Of a DNA stretch of 14,738 bases, positions 1 to 5,508 are shown piece by piece (the stretch's first letter is position 1; every line of letters starts with the position of its first letter). Below the pieces are notes generated by a model. The model saw only the letters and a program-made list of their open reading frames with translations. It was not told where the DNA came from and searched no databases. The DNA is from Hyphomicrobiales bacterium (GTDB lineage: Bacteria > Pseudomonadota > Alphaproteobacteria > Rhizobiales > Devosiaceae): assembly GCA_026989045.1 (NCBI GenBank), contig JALSJY010000166.1, forward strand, positions 1 to 14,738. Direction: 5' to 3'. The translations under genes were made by a program, and so were the position numbers.

Positions 1-120
1 CCAAATATCGCCTCAATCGCAGTGTGGGCTCCAGGGCTAGACAAAACAGGAAATTCACTAATCGGCATAAAAGCCCTAGAAAAACTCTCAAAATCAATGA
101 ATTGGTCAATTTTCGGCTAA
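1..120 (+). CDS. glsA: Glutaminase, C-terminal end (partial)
   Basis: This is the last 39 codons of a gene that begins outside the window; frame 1 is open from base 1 to the TAA at 118-120. The residues IAVWAPGLDKTGNSLIGIKA match the characteristic end of the serine-dependent beta-lactamase-fold glutaminases (GlsA/YbaS/YneH family), which hydrolyse L-glutamine to glutamate and ammonia in the cytoplasm. The catalytic Ser-Lys part lies upstream and cannot be checked. The stop codon is two bases from the stop of the converging thermonuclease gene, so no terminator fits between them. Assignment rests only on the conserved tail, which is distinctive. Confidence 0.8.
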   Translation, partial: PNIASIAVWAPGLDKTGNSLIGIKALEKLSKSMNWSIFG

Positions 121-122
121 GA

Positions 123-740
123 TTAGCGCTGTGACTTTTTGTAAAAGCCTTTTGAAAAACGAGTATATTCTTGCGCTGTTCCACTTTCAATCATCATTCG
201 GTTGATCTCTTTGCCATTTGATAGAAAACAACGTGCAACTGTGCGCCCGTATCTGTCTTTATCAACCATTTCGCATGTTAAAATTCTTGCCTTAGCAATT
301 TTTTTCAAATATCTTGTTGCCGCCTGATAGCCATATTTACCTCTTTCTGGGGCATCAACTCCCCAAAGTCTTATTTGCGGCTTATAACCCTTGAGATAAA
401 TACTGTCCCCATCTACAATATACCGAACTCGTGCCTTAATTATTTTAAGCACCCTTGGCGCTTTTAATGATCTCATCCTTACTTGAGGATTTATATCCTT
501 TAGTTCAAAATTGCCTCCACCAGTAACTACAGCGACTTGTTTCCAAGGCAATGTAAAACTATTTTGCTCACTAAGAAGCACTGAGGCTATCCCATAAGAG
601 AATATTACAGTTAATATAATCAACAAATACCACAATTTATTTTTTATATATCGCAAAAAACTTTGGGTTATCTTTCGCATTCTTCGTTGCCCCTTATATC
701 TATTTAAGTAAGCAATATTGGCTTTTCTTTTTCTGGTCAT
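123..740 (-). CDS. Membrane-anchored thermonuclease-like (SNase-fold) protein
   Basis: 205 residues from ATG 740. A very basic N-terminus and one transmembrane segment (about residues 36-56) are followed by a spacer and a staphylococcal-nuclease domain (about 103-205). Catalytic positions of the family are present: D110/D112 in VDGDS, R124 and D129/E132 in IRLWGVDAPE, and R166 in DRYGRT. Such enzymes are calcium-dependent phosphodiesterases on DNA or RNA; the topology (short cytoplasmic tail, nuclease outside) suggests action in the periplasm, which is inference. The protein stops soon after the core (FYKKSQR) and lacks the terminal helix, usually ending in a GLW-like motif, of most relatives. 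Start is uncertain: an internal ATG at 680 has a better AAGGGG sequence nine bases upstream and still keeps the membrane segment. Converges with glsA. Confidence 0.8.
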   Translation of the reverse strand: MTRKRKANIAYLNRYKGQRRMRKITQSFLRYIKNKLWYLLIILTVIFSYGIASVLLSEQNSFTLPWKQVAVVTGGGNFELKDINPQVRMRSLKAPRVLKIIKARVRYIVDGDSIYLKGYKPQIRLWGVDAPERGKYGYQAATRYLKKIAKARILTCEMVDKDRYGRTVARCFLSNGKEINRMMIESGTAQEYTRFSKGFYKKSQR

Positions 741-763
741 ATCTTTTTAATAATTGAAAAATA

Positions 764-952
764 TTAAAAACCACCTGAAGCTTCGCTTATGGCTACATCT
801 ATAGTAAATTTTTTATTATCAGACCCAAGCAACTTGCGCGACATAAGCTCAAAAATAAAGCGACCAACAGCAACACAAATAAAAAGCCTCTTGCCTTTTG
901 CGAGCTTTGAGCGAGCCGACGCTAATACGTCACCCCATCGGAGGGGCAGTGA
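764..952 (-). pseudogene. Startless open frame, possible gene remnant
   Basis: Between an upstream TAA (953-955) and a TAA at 764-766, the minus strand has 62 uninterrupted codons. Codons from about 900 downwards look like the real genes here (many T- and A-ending codons), and the peptide reads plausibly, for example GRFIFELMSRKLLGSDNKKF, ending in ISEASGGF. There is no good start: the only in-frame ATG leaves 26 residues and has no clear ribosome binding site. The upstream third overlaps the GC-rich inverted repeats. It could be the 3' end of a decayed gene left beside the tRNA, or chance. I do not recognise the family. A 55-codon ATG frame on the plus strand (789-956) covers the same bases and is no better supported. 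Confidence 0.25.
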
Positions 953-999
953 TTAGCATAGAGCCACCTTGGCTCGTCATGCTAATTACGGTGCGCCCC
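921..999. repeat. GC-rich block with overlapping, mutually exclusive inverted repeats
   Basis: Bases 901-1000 are about 59% G+C, against about 31% for 741-840 and 37% for 1101-1200. Three copies of one 6-mer in alternating orientation occur: GCTAAT (921-926), ATTAGC (952-957) and GCTAAT (981-986). The middle copy can pair with either neighbour. Hairpin A: 921-926/952-957, continued by CAC/GTG and CCC/GGG around the loop ATCGGA. Hairpin B: 950-959/979-988 (one G-T wobble), with an inner stem GAGCC/GGCTC (961-965/971-975) and an outer stem GGGGC/GCCCC (943-947/995-999). The block starts 15 bases beyond the 3' end of tRNA-Gly in its direction of transcription. No T-run follows, so it is not an ordinary intrinsic terminator. 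It may be a palindromic intergenic repeat unit or an RNA-processing structure. Confidence 0.6.
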
Positions 1000-1013
1000 G
1001 CGAGATAAATAAA

Positions 1014-1088
1014 TGGAGCGGGCGATCAGATTCGAACTGACGACCTAAACCTTGGCAAGGTTTCGCTCTACCCCTGAGCTACGCCCGC
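1014..1088 (-). tRNA. tRNA-Gly (anticodon GCC)
   Basis: On the minus strand the acceptor arm GCGGGCG (1082-1088) pairs perfectly with CGCCCGC (1018-1024). The D-arm (GCTC...GAGC), the anticodon stem AAACC/GGTTT with loop TTGCCAA, and the T-arm with TTCGAAT are all intact. The anticodon GCC (1054-1056) reads GGC and GGT glycine codons. The discriminator base is T and the CCA end is encoded (1014-1016). A near-consensus promoter lies just upstream. It stands alone, with no second tRNA or rRNA beside it. Confidence 0.97.
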
Positions 1089-1120
1089 ACTCCAGTTGAA
1101 CTAAATATGATGCTTGATAA

Positions 1121-1149
1121 ATAATAAAAGCCAAACAGCATCATGTCAA
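1121..1149 (-). promoter_or_regulatory. Sigma-70-type promoter of tRNA-Gly
   Basis: On the minus strand TTGACA (1144-1149) is followed by exactly 17 bases and TATTAT (1121-1126). This is a perfect -35 element and a five-of-six -10 element at the ideal spacing. Transcription would begin near 1114, about 25 bases before the mature tRNA 5' end, as usual for a stable-RNA gene. Confidence 0.8.
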
Positions 1150-1251
1150 CGCGCGCCTATATGCCCATTTCGAACATGAATTGCAACCAAAATATCGCAT
1201 TATTGTAATTTTACTTAAAAAACCATTTTTTTAATGCTTGCTCATCAGCTA

Positions 1252-1279
1252 TTGAATTGCCAAAATAGGATAATATTAT
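1252..1279 (+). promoter_or_regulatory. Candidate promoter of the cnoX operon
   Basis: TTGAAT (1252-1257), a 16-base spacer and TATTAT (1274-1279) lie just upstream of the cnoX ATG at 1298. The match is moderate, and a start of transcription near 1286 would fall on the ribosome binding site AGGA (1288-1291), so the real start may be elsewhere in 1200-1290. Confidence 0.35.
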
Positions 1280-1297
1280 TTTTCTTTAGGATATTAA

Positions 1298-2221
1298 ATG
1301 AATATTTCAAATAATTCTAACTATATCATAGATGGCTCAACCGCTGGTTTTCAGGCAGATGTGATAGAGGCTTCTTTATCCATGCCTATTTTAGTTGATT
1401 TTTGGGCTCCTTGGTGCGGACCATGTAAACAACTAACTCCAATAATTGAAAAAGTGATTGGTGAACTAAATGGTAAAATAAAATTAGTTAAAATCAATCT
1501 TGATGAAAACCAACAATTAGCAACCCAAATGGGGGTTAAATCTGTTCCTACGGTTATAGCTTTTGTTAATGGTAAGCCAGTTGATGGCTTTATGGGTGCA
1601 TTGCCATATTCACAAGTATTAGAATTTGCTAAAAAAACCATCGCTTCTGCTCCACAAGGTCAGGGTGATAATTTCAGCGCTCAGCTAGAAAAAGCACTTG
1701 AGCAAGCTAACCTTGCGCTAGAGCATGAAAAATATGCCGATGCCGAACATATTTTTTCTACTATTTTAGAACATCAACCAAACAACGATGATGCGCTTAT
1801 TGGTTTGGCAAAAACTTATGTAATGGCAAAGGTTTTTGATAAAGCACAAGAAGAATTAGATAGGGTAAGTGAGAAAGGGCAAAAATCAGCCCAATTCCTC
1901 TCACTCGCAGCTAAAATTGAGTTATTTAATGAGGCAGCCAAACTTTCTTTAAGTGATGAGCATGAAGCTGACAAACTAAAAGCAAAATTAGAAAATAAGC
2001 CAGATGACCATCAAACCCGATATAATTTAGCATTGGTTTTGAATGAAAACGAACATTACATTGAGGCAGCAGAACAGTTAATAGAGATAATGCGCCAAGA
2101 TAGAGAGTGGAATGATGATGGAGCGCGTAAAAAATTATTAGAGTTTTTTACTAGCTGGGGGCAAACCTCAGAGCAAACAATAAAAGCAAGACGGTTATTA
2201 TCTAGCCTTTTATTTTCTTAA
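1298..2221 (+). CDS. cnoX: Chaperedoxin CnoX (thioredoxin-TPR co-chaperone, YbbN family)
   Basis: 307 residues. A thioredoxin domain (about 10-115) carries an intact active site WCGPC (W39-C43) and the cis-proline in SVPT (P84). The C-terminal part (about 128-307) has the TPR-like helices of YbbN/CnoX, for example AEHIFSTILEHQPNNDDALI and RYNLALVLNENEHYIEAAEQ. Family members are holdases that protect unfolding proteins and hand them to GroEL or DnaK. The E. coli protein lost the CXXC pair, whereas alphaproteobacterial ones keep it and act as reductases; this copy has both cysteines. ATG 1298 follows AGGA by six bases. It heads a three-gene operon, with 14 bases to the LON-domain gene. No signal peptide, so cytoplasmic. 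Confidence 0.92.
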   Translation: MNISNNSNYIIDGSTAGFQADVIEASLSMPILVDFWAPWCGPCKQLTPIIEKVIGELNGKIKLVKINLDENQQLATQMGVKSVPTVIAFVNGKPVDGFMGALPYSQVLEFAKKTIASAPQGQGDNFSAQLEKALEQANLALEHEKYADAEHIFSTILEHQPNNDDALIGLAKTYVMAKVFDKAQEELDRVSEKGQKSAQFLSLAAKIELFNEAAKLSLSDEHEADKLKAKLENKPDDHQTRYNLALVLNENEHYIEAAEQLIEIMRQDREWNDDGARKKLLEFFTSWGQTSEQTIKARRLLSSLLFS

Positions 2222-2235
2222 AACAGTGAGATAGA

Positions 2236-2907
2236 ATGGCCAAACACCCCTATAGCCCAGAACAATCACCTCAATCTTTAGCGCTTTTACCCCTAGAGGG
2301 TGCGCTATTACTCCCCCATACTCATTTGCCAATAAATATATTTGAACCGCGCTATATCGAGCTTGTTGATTATATTTTAGCAACAAACCGACTGGTTGGA
2401 CTCATTCAACCAAGCCTAAAAACTACTAAATCACAAAAAAATATTGATCTATTTGCTCCTATTGGCACAATTGCTCGATTGGTTCATTTTGAAGAAATTG
2501 ACCAAGAGCAATATCTAATTGTGCTAAAGGGAATTACCCGTTTTCGTTTGCTCAAACAAAAACGCTCTAACAAACCATTTTACAAATTTGAAGTTGATAA
2601 TTTTGAATTCAGCCTTGATTATCTTAATTCAAATATTTCAACTGATGATAATATAATAGATAAAGAGCATTTTTTATCTGTAATGCGTCCTTTTGCGGAA
2701 TTTGTTGACCTTGATATAGATTGGGAGCTTGTTGAAAAAACAAATATTCATGAGTTAGTAAATTTTGCTTCAATGCTTGCCCCACTAGATAAGATTGAAA
2801 AACAGGCTTTATTGGAGGCAAAAACCATTGCGGATCGAGCTGAAATTTTAATTGCTTTAGCCGAATTAAAAATGAGCCGTGCTGATGTTGGCAATAATTT
2901 ACAATAA
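2236..2907 (+). CDS. LON substrate-binding-domain protein (stand-alone)
   Basis: 223 residues formed almost wholly by the N-terminal domain of Lon protease (about 14-207). The family signature is clear: LALLPLEGALLLPHTHLPIN, then IFEPRYIELV and IGTIARLVHFEEIDQEQYLI. There is no AAA+ module and no Ser-Lys protease domain, so it cannot degrade proteins itself. Stand-alone LON-domain proteins are widespread in alphaproteobacteria, with an undetermined role, possibly binding substrates or adapting them for proteases. Placement 14 bases after cnoX fits a protein-quality-control role, but that is inference. ATG 2236 has a weak GTGAGA upstream and may depend on coupling to cnoX translation. Confidence 0.88.
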   Translation: MAKHPYSPEQSPQSLALLPLEGALLLPHTHLPINIFEPRYIELVDYILATNRLVGLIQPSLKTTKSQKNIDLFAPIGTIARLVHFEEIDQEQYLIVLKGITRFRLLKQKRSNKPFYKFEVDNFEFSLDYLNSNISTDDNIIDKEHFLSVMRPFAEFVDLDIDWELVEKTNIHELVNFASMLAPLDKIEKQALLEAKTIADRAEILIALAELKMSRADVGNNLQ

Positions 2908-2917
2908 GGATTTTAAA

Positions 2918-2923
2918 AAGAGG
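2918..2923 (+). promoter_or_regulatory. Ribosome binding site fixing the GTG start of trm112
   Basis: AAGAGG lies six bases before GTG 2930. The in-frame ATG at 2879 sits inside the upstream gene, and ATG 2963 has no such sequence before it. Confidence 0.55.
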
Positions 2924-2929
2924 CTTGAA

Positions 2930-3139
2930 GTGAAAAAAGACAATAATAAAATAGACCAAAAAATGCTTGAAATGCTGGTGTGCCCACTCACCAAAACTCG
3001 CCTAATCATTAGCAAAGATAAAAAAGAGCTTATTTCACCCGCAGCTCGCCTCGCTTTCCCAATAAAAAACTCTATTCCGCTTTTATGCCTTGATGAATCA
3101 CGCACCATAAGTGATCAAGAATATGACGCATTAAAATAA
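2930..3139 (+). CDS. Trm112-like protein (UPF0434/YcaR family)
   Basis: 69 residues from GTG 2930, within the 60-70 usual for the family. Motifs seen: KMLEMLVCPLTKTRL, then ELISPAARLAFPIKNSIPLL and a C-terminal acidic EYDAL. The family resembles the zinc-binding Trm112 subunit that activates several methyltransferases in eukaryotes and archaea; the bacterial short form keeps the fold but only one of the zinc cysteines, as here (the Cys of VCPLT, plus a non-canonical one in LLCLDE). Its bacterial partner is unsettled. It ends the cnoX operon, 22 bases after the LON-domain gene, and converges on the YaiI gene with 11 bases between the stops. Confidence 0.85.
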   Translation: MKKDNNKIDQKMLEMLVCPLTKTRLIISKDKKELISPAARLAFPIKNSIPLLCLDESRTISDQEYDALK

Positions 3140-3150
3140 CCACTAATTGC

Positions 3151-3600
3151 CTAAACTTTAATAGATTTTGTCACCAATAAATCCAAAGCCTGCAAAAAAC
3201 GTGAGCGATCATTTCGCTTAAAGGCAGCATTAAAATTCCCGCCCGCCCCTATTTCACGCAAATGCTGGTTTAACTCACGCATCGATAATGCCATACCAAT
3301 ATTTGCTTGGCTAAATTCTTTTCCCGTTGTGCCGAGCGCAAAAGCTCCTTTTTCTAAACATCTAGCGGCCAATAAAATATCTTGCGTGACGACAATGTCT
3401 TTTTCTTTTATATTTTCTTCAATCCAATCATCAGCCGCATCAGCACTACTAGCTACAATCACTATTTCCACCATAGGATCACTTGATGGTCTTATTCCTC
3501 CATTTGAAACAAAAATACTTTTTAATCCATATCTAGTTGCAACTTTTTGTGCCTCATCTCTAACTGGGCAGGCATCTGCATCAACATATATAATACTCAT
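3151..3600 (-). CDS. YaiI/YqxD family protein (UPF0178, DUF188)
   Basis: 149 residues, full length for the family. Conserved blocks are present: YVDADACPVRDEAQKVA at the N-terminus, the SSADAADDWI block, DIVVTQDILLAARCLEKGA and FALGTTGKEF. The fold is PIN-nuclease-like, with clustered aspartates (D7, D9, the AADD pair, D94) that could hold a metal. No biochemical function is firmly established, so none is assigned. It follows the flavin hydroxylase on the same strand with about 10 bases between them, so the two are probably co-transcribed. Confidence 0.88.
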   Translation of the reverse strand: MSIIYVDADACPVRDEAQKVATRYGLKSIFVSNGGIRPSSDPMVEIVIVASSADAADDWIEENIKEKDIVVTQDILLAARCLEKGAFALGTTGKEFSQANIGMALSMRELNQHLREIGAGGNFNAAFKRNDRSRFLQALDLLVTKSIKV

Positions 3601-3610
3601 ATTTATAAAC

Positions 3611-4831
3611 CTAAATTGGCAAACCTTTCATCAAACGCGGCACATCTCCAACAGCGGCGGCATGACGAATGAGTGGTTTTTTAACAATTGGCAACCTATC
3701 AACTATTCCAAGGCCAATATCTCTAAAAGCTCTTAATGGCGCTATATCGTTCGAAAATAATCTATTTAACCCTTCAGTTGCCACAGCCATCAAAGCAACA
3801 TCAGCTTTGCGTAGTTTTTGATATTTCTCAAGCACATCACTTGCACCAAAATCCTGCCCCAAACGCATTGCCCCAATAATTACCTCAGCTAATATTGCAA
3901 CGTCCTTAAGCCCAAGGTTCATTCCCTGCCCAGTTATTGGGTGCATAAAATGCGCCGCATCACCAATAAGCGCAAAACGAGGCGCAATAAATTTTTTAGC
4001 AACCTGTAGTTTCAAAGGAAAAGCCTGCACTTTATCTTCAATTTTTACCTTGCCTAAACAATGCCCCATTACTTTTTCAATTTCTCTCTCTAATTGCTCA
4101 TGCGCCATATCACGATAAATCTCTGCCTGTTTTGTCTTTTCACTCCAAACCAATGATGAGCGATTATTTGGCAAAGGCAATGAAGCAAAAGGCCCATTGG
4201 GCCGAAAATGCTCATAGGCTGTATTTTCATGCGGTTTTTCATGACTAATCGTAGTGACAACTCCAGACTGGCCATAATCATGCCCCATGACAGAAATTTT
4301 TGCCATATCACGCATATTAGAGCGCGCACCATCTGCACCAATAACCAATGGCGCTTGCAATATTACTCCATCTGCCAAAACCAGCTTTGAATATTCTGTC
4401 CCGCTTTGCAGTGACTTAATTTCTACTGGTGCAATTAAATCTACCTTATCCTTAACGGCATTTAGCAAGTATTTAATTGTCGTTATGTTGGGAACCATGT
4501 GCGCATAGGGGCGGTTTGGTGCTACATCTCCCTCAATTGACAAAAAAACTGGCCGAGAAATATCATTTTTTCCAGAATCAGTAATTTTCATTGTCTCAAT
4601 AGGACAAGATGTCTCAAGCATATCTTGCCATATACCTAGCGCCTCAAATATCTGCGTAACCCCAGCCGCCAAAGCAGAAGAGCGCGAATCAAGTGGCACC
4701 TCAAAAGCCTTACGATCCAGAATAGCAATTTTCATCTCAGAGCCAAATTTAGCCAAAACAGCAGCCATTGTTAGACCAACAGAGCCAGCCCCAACAATTA
4801 TCACATCATAATTTTTGATGTTTTTGCTCAT
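3611..4831 (-). CDS. FAD-dependent ubiquinone-biosynthesis hydroxylase (UbiH/UbiF/COQ6 family)
   Basis: 406 residues from ATG 4831. The three FAD-binding motifs of class A flavoprotein hydroxylases are intact: GAGSVG (about 14-19) in the N-terminal Rossmann fold, the DG motif VIGADGARS (about 164-172), and the GD motif LIGDAAHFMHPITGQGMNLG (about 288-307). The family adds hydroxyl groups to the ring of ubiquinone precursors using NAD(P)H and oxygen. Alphaproteobacteria use different members (UbiH, UbiF, UbiL, UbiM) for one or more positions, and the sequence alone does not show which, so no symbol is given. A GTG at 4840 would add three residues, but the GTGAGG ribosome binding site overlaps it and favours the ATG. 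Confidence 0.88.
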   Translation of the reverse strand: MSKNIKNYDVIIVGAGSVGLTMAAVLAKFGSEMKIAILDRKAFEVPLDSRSSALAAGVTQIFEALGIWQDMLETSCPIETMKITDSGKNDISRPVFLSIEGDVAPNRPYAHMVPNITTIKYLLNAVKDKVDLIAPVEIKSLQSGTEYSKLVLADGVILQAPLVIGADGARSNMRDMAKISVMGHDYGQSGVVTTISHEKPHENTAYEHFRPNGPFASLPLPNNRSSLVWSEKTKQAEIYRDMAHEQLEREIEKVMGHCLGKVKIEDKVQAFPLKLQVAKKFIAPRFALIGDAAHFMHPITGQGMNLGLKDVAILAEVIIGAMRLGQDFGASDVLEKYQKLRKADVALMAVATEGLNRLFSNDIAPLRAFRDIGLGIVDRLPIVKKPLIRHAAAVGDVPRLMKGLPI

Positions 4832-4839
4832 TTTGCTCA

Positions 4840-4845
4840 CCTCAC
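4840..4845 (-). promoter_or_regulatory. Ribosome binding site deciding the ATG start of the ubiquinone hydroxylase
   Basis: GTGAGG on the minus strand ends eight bases before ATG 4831. It overlaps the alternative GTG codon at 4838-4840, which therefore cannot easily be the start. Confidence 0.6.
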
Positions 4846-4891
4846 TAAAACTATCAACAAATCAGTTAGGCTATTTAGCTTCACATCTCTT

Positions 4892-4959
4892 ACAAGAGCA
4901 AGACATCTTGTTGTGATTATTTTTTAAGCAGCGCTTATTTTTACGCCTAAATAATAAGC
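4892..4959. repeat. Cluster of short inverted repeats in the glnK upstream region
   Basis: The 296-base gap 4832-5127 holds no gene. Its middle has a 12-base palindrome CAAGACATCTTG (4899-4910) with a wider ACAAGA/TCTTGT option (4892-4897/4906-4911); TAAGC-AGC-GCTTA (4925-4937); and GCTTATT (4933-4939) paired with AATAAGC (4953-4959). They lie about 120-190 bases before the putative glnK transcription start, where enhancer proteins such as NtrC bind, but none matches the usual NtrC half-sites (TGCAC/GTGCA) well. They may equally belong to the divergent hydroxylase gene. Confidence 0.35.
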
Positions 4960-5042
4960 ACACTCCCCGAGACTTATACTTCCCTCCCAGTTTTAAAATC
5001 AATGACGCCATATAAAACCTAATAAAATCAAATACTTACCTA

Positions 5043-5054
5043 TTTAGCGCTAAA
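5043..5054. promoter_or_regulatory. Perfect 12-bp palindrome abutting the glnK promoter
   Basis: TTTAGCGCTAAA is its own reverse complement and ends one base before the -24 element of the sigma-54-like promoter. This placement is too close for a sigma-54 enhancer site and suits a regulator that blocks or modulates promoter access. The binding protein is unknown. Confidence 0.4.
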
Positions 5055-5055
5055 C

Positions 5056-5071
5056 TTGGCACACATCTTGA
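5056..5071 (+). promoter_or_regulatory. Sigma-54-like promoter of glnK-amtB
   Basis: TTGGCAC (5056-5062) matches the -24 element exactly. TTGA (5068-5071) stands at the proper distance for the -12 element, whose consensus is TTGC, so one important base differs. A start near 5082 gives a leader of about 45 bases before ATG 5128. glnK-amtB operons are classically controlled by NtrC and sigma-54 under nitrogen limitation, which supports the call. Confidence 0.6.
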
Positions 5072-5127
5072 TAACTAATAGATGAATTCTAACTTTAACG
5101 CTGACAATTTTCTAAGAAGGAAAAATA

Positions 5128-5466
5128 ATGAAACTTATAATGGCAATTATCAAACCATCTAAGCTTGAAACTGTGCGTGAGGCGCTTAGTGGAGCAGATG
5201 TGCATGGCATGACCGTATCTGAGGTTAAGGGATATGGTCGCCAAAAAGGACATTCTGAAATTTATCGTGGTGCAGAATATCAAGTTAACTTCATTCCAAA
5301 GCTTAAGCTTGAAATAGCTGTCGCAACTGCACAGGCCGACACAGTCGTTGATATCATTCGCAAAACTGCAGAATCTGGTAAAATTGGCGATGGCAAAATA
5401 TTTGTTTTTGACCTTGAGCAAGTAACCCGCATTCGCACAGGCGAAACTGGCGACACAGCCCTTTAA
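5128..5466 (+). CDS. glnK: Nitrogen regulatory protein PII (GlnK)
   Basis: 112 residues, the standard PII length. It opens with MKLIMAIIKPSKLETVREAL and has the T-loop GHSEIYRGAEY with the uridylylated tyrosine at Y51, the B-loop region TAESGKIGDGKIF, and the C-loop with RIRTGE. PII trimers bind ATP/ADP and 2-oxoglutarate and report nitrogen status. The paralogue coded beside amtB normally plugs the ammonium channel when nitrogen is plentiful. AAGGA lies six bases before the ATG. A sigma-54-like promoter is upstream, and amtB follows after 42 bases, so the two form one operon. The name GlnK rather than GlnB rests on this linkage. Confidence 0.95.
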   Translation: MKLIMAIIKPSKLETVREALSGADVHGMTVSEVKGYGRQKGHSEIYRGAEYQVNFIPKLKLEIAVATAQADTVVDIIRKTAESGKIGDGKIFVFDLEQVTRIRTGETGDTAL

Positions 5467-5498
5467 TCATCACTCAAAACCTAAACATATCCCATTTT

Positions 5499-5502
5499 GG
5501 AG
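5499..5502 (+). promoter_or_regulatory. Ribosome binding site fixing the amtB start
   Basis: GGAG stands six bases before ATG 5509. The in-frame TTG at 5497 overlaps this site and is therefore rejected as a start. Confidence 0.65.
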
Positions 5503-5508
5503 AATAAA

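Noticed and set aside
881..899. AAAAG...CTTTT stem with trailing Ts on the minus strand, as a terminator for tRNA-Gly
   Set aside because: The stem is five weak base pairs with mismatches inside and lies over 100 bases past the tRNA.
789..956. Plus-strand ATG frame of 55 codons
   Set aside because: No ribosome binding site, runs into the inverted repeats, and overlaps a more natural-looking minus-strand frame.
741..1297. Integrase, attachment-site duplication or genomic island at tRNA-Gly
   Set aside because: No integrase gene and no second copy of the tRNA 3' end were found in the window.
2879..2929. Longer start for the Trm112-like gene at ATG 2879
   Set aside because: It would overlap the LON-domain gene and add 17 residues not found in the family; GTG 2930 has a proper ribosome binding site.
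2624..2959. 111-codon minus-strand frame opposite the LON-domain gene
   Set aside because: It is the antisense of a well-conserved coding sequence and shows no family features.
3329..3736. 135-codon plus-strand frame across yaiI and the hydroxylase end
   Set aside because: It spans two real minus-strand genes and reads as low-complexity antisense.
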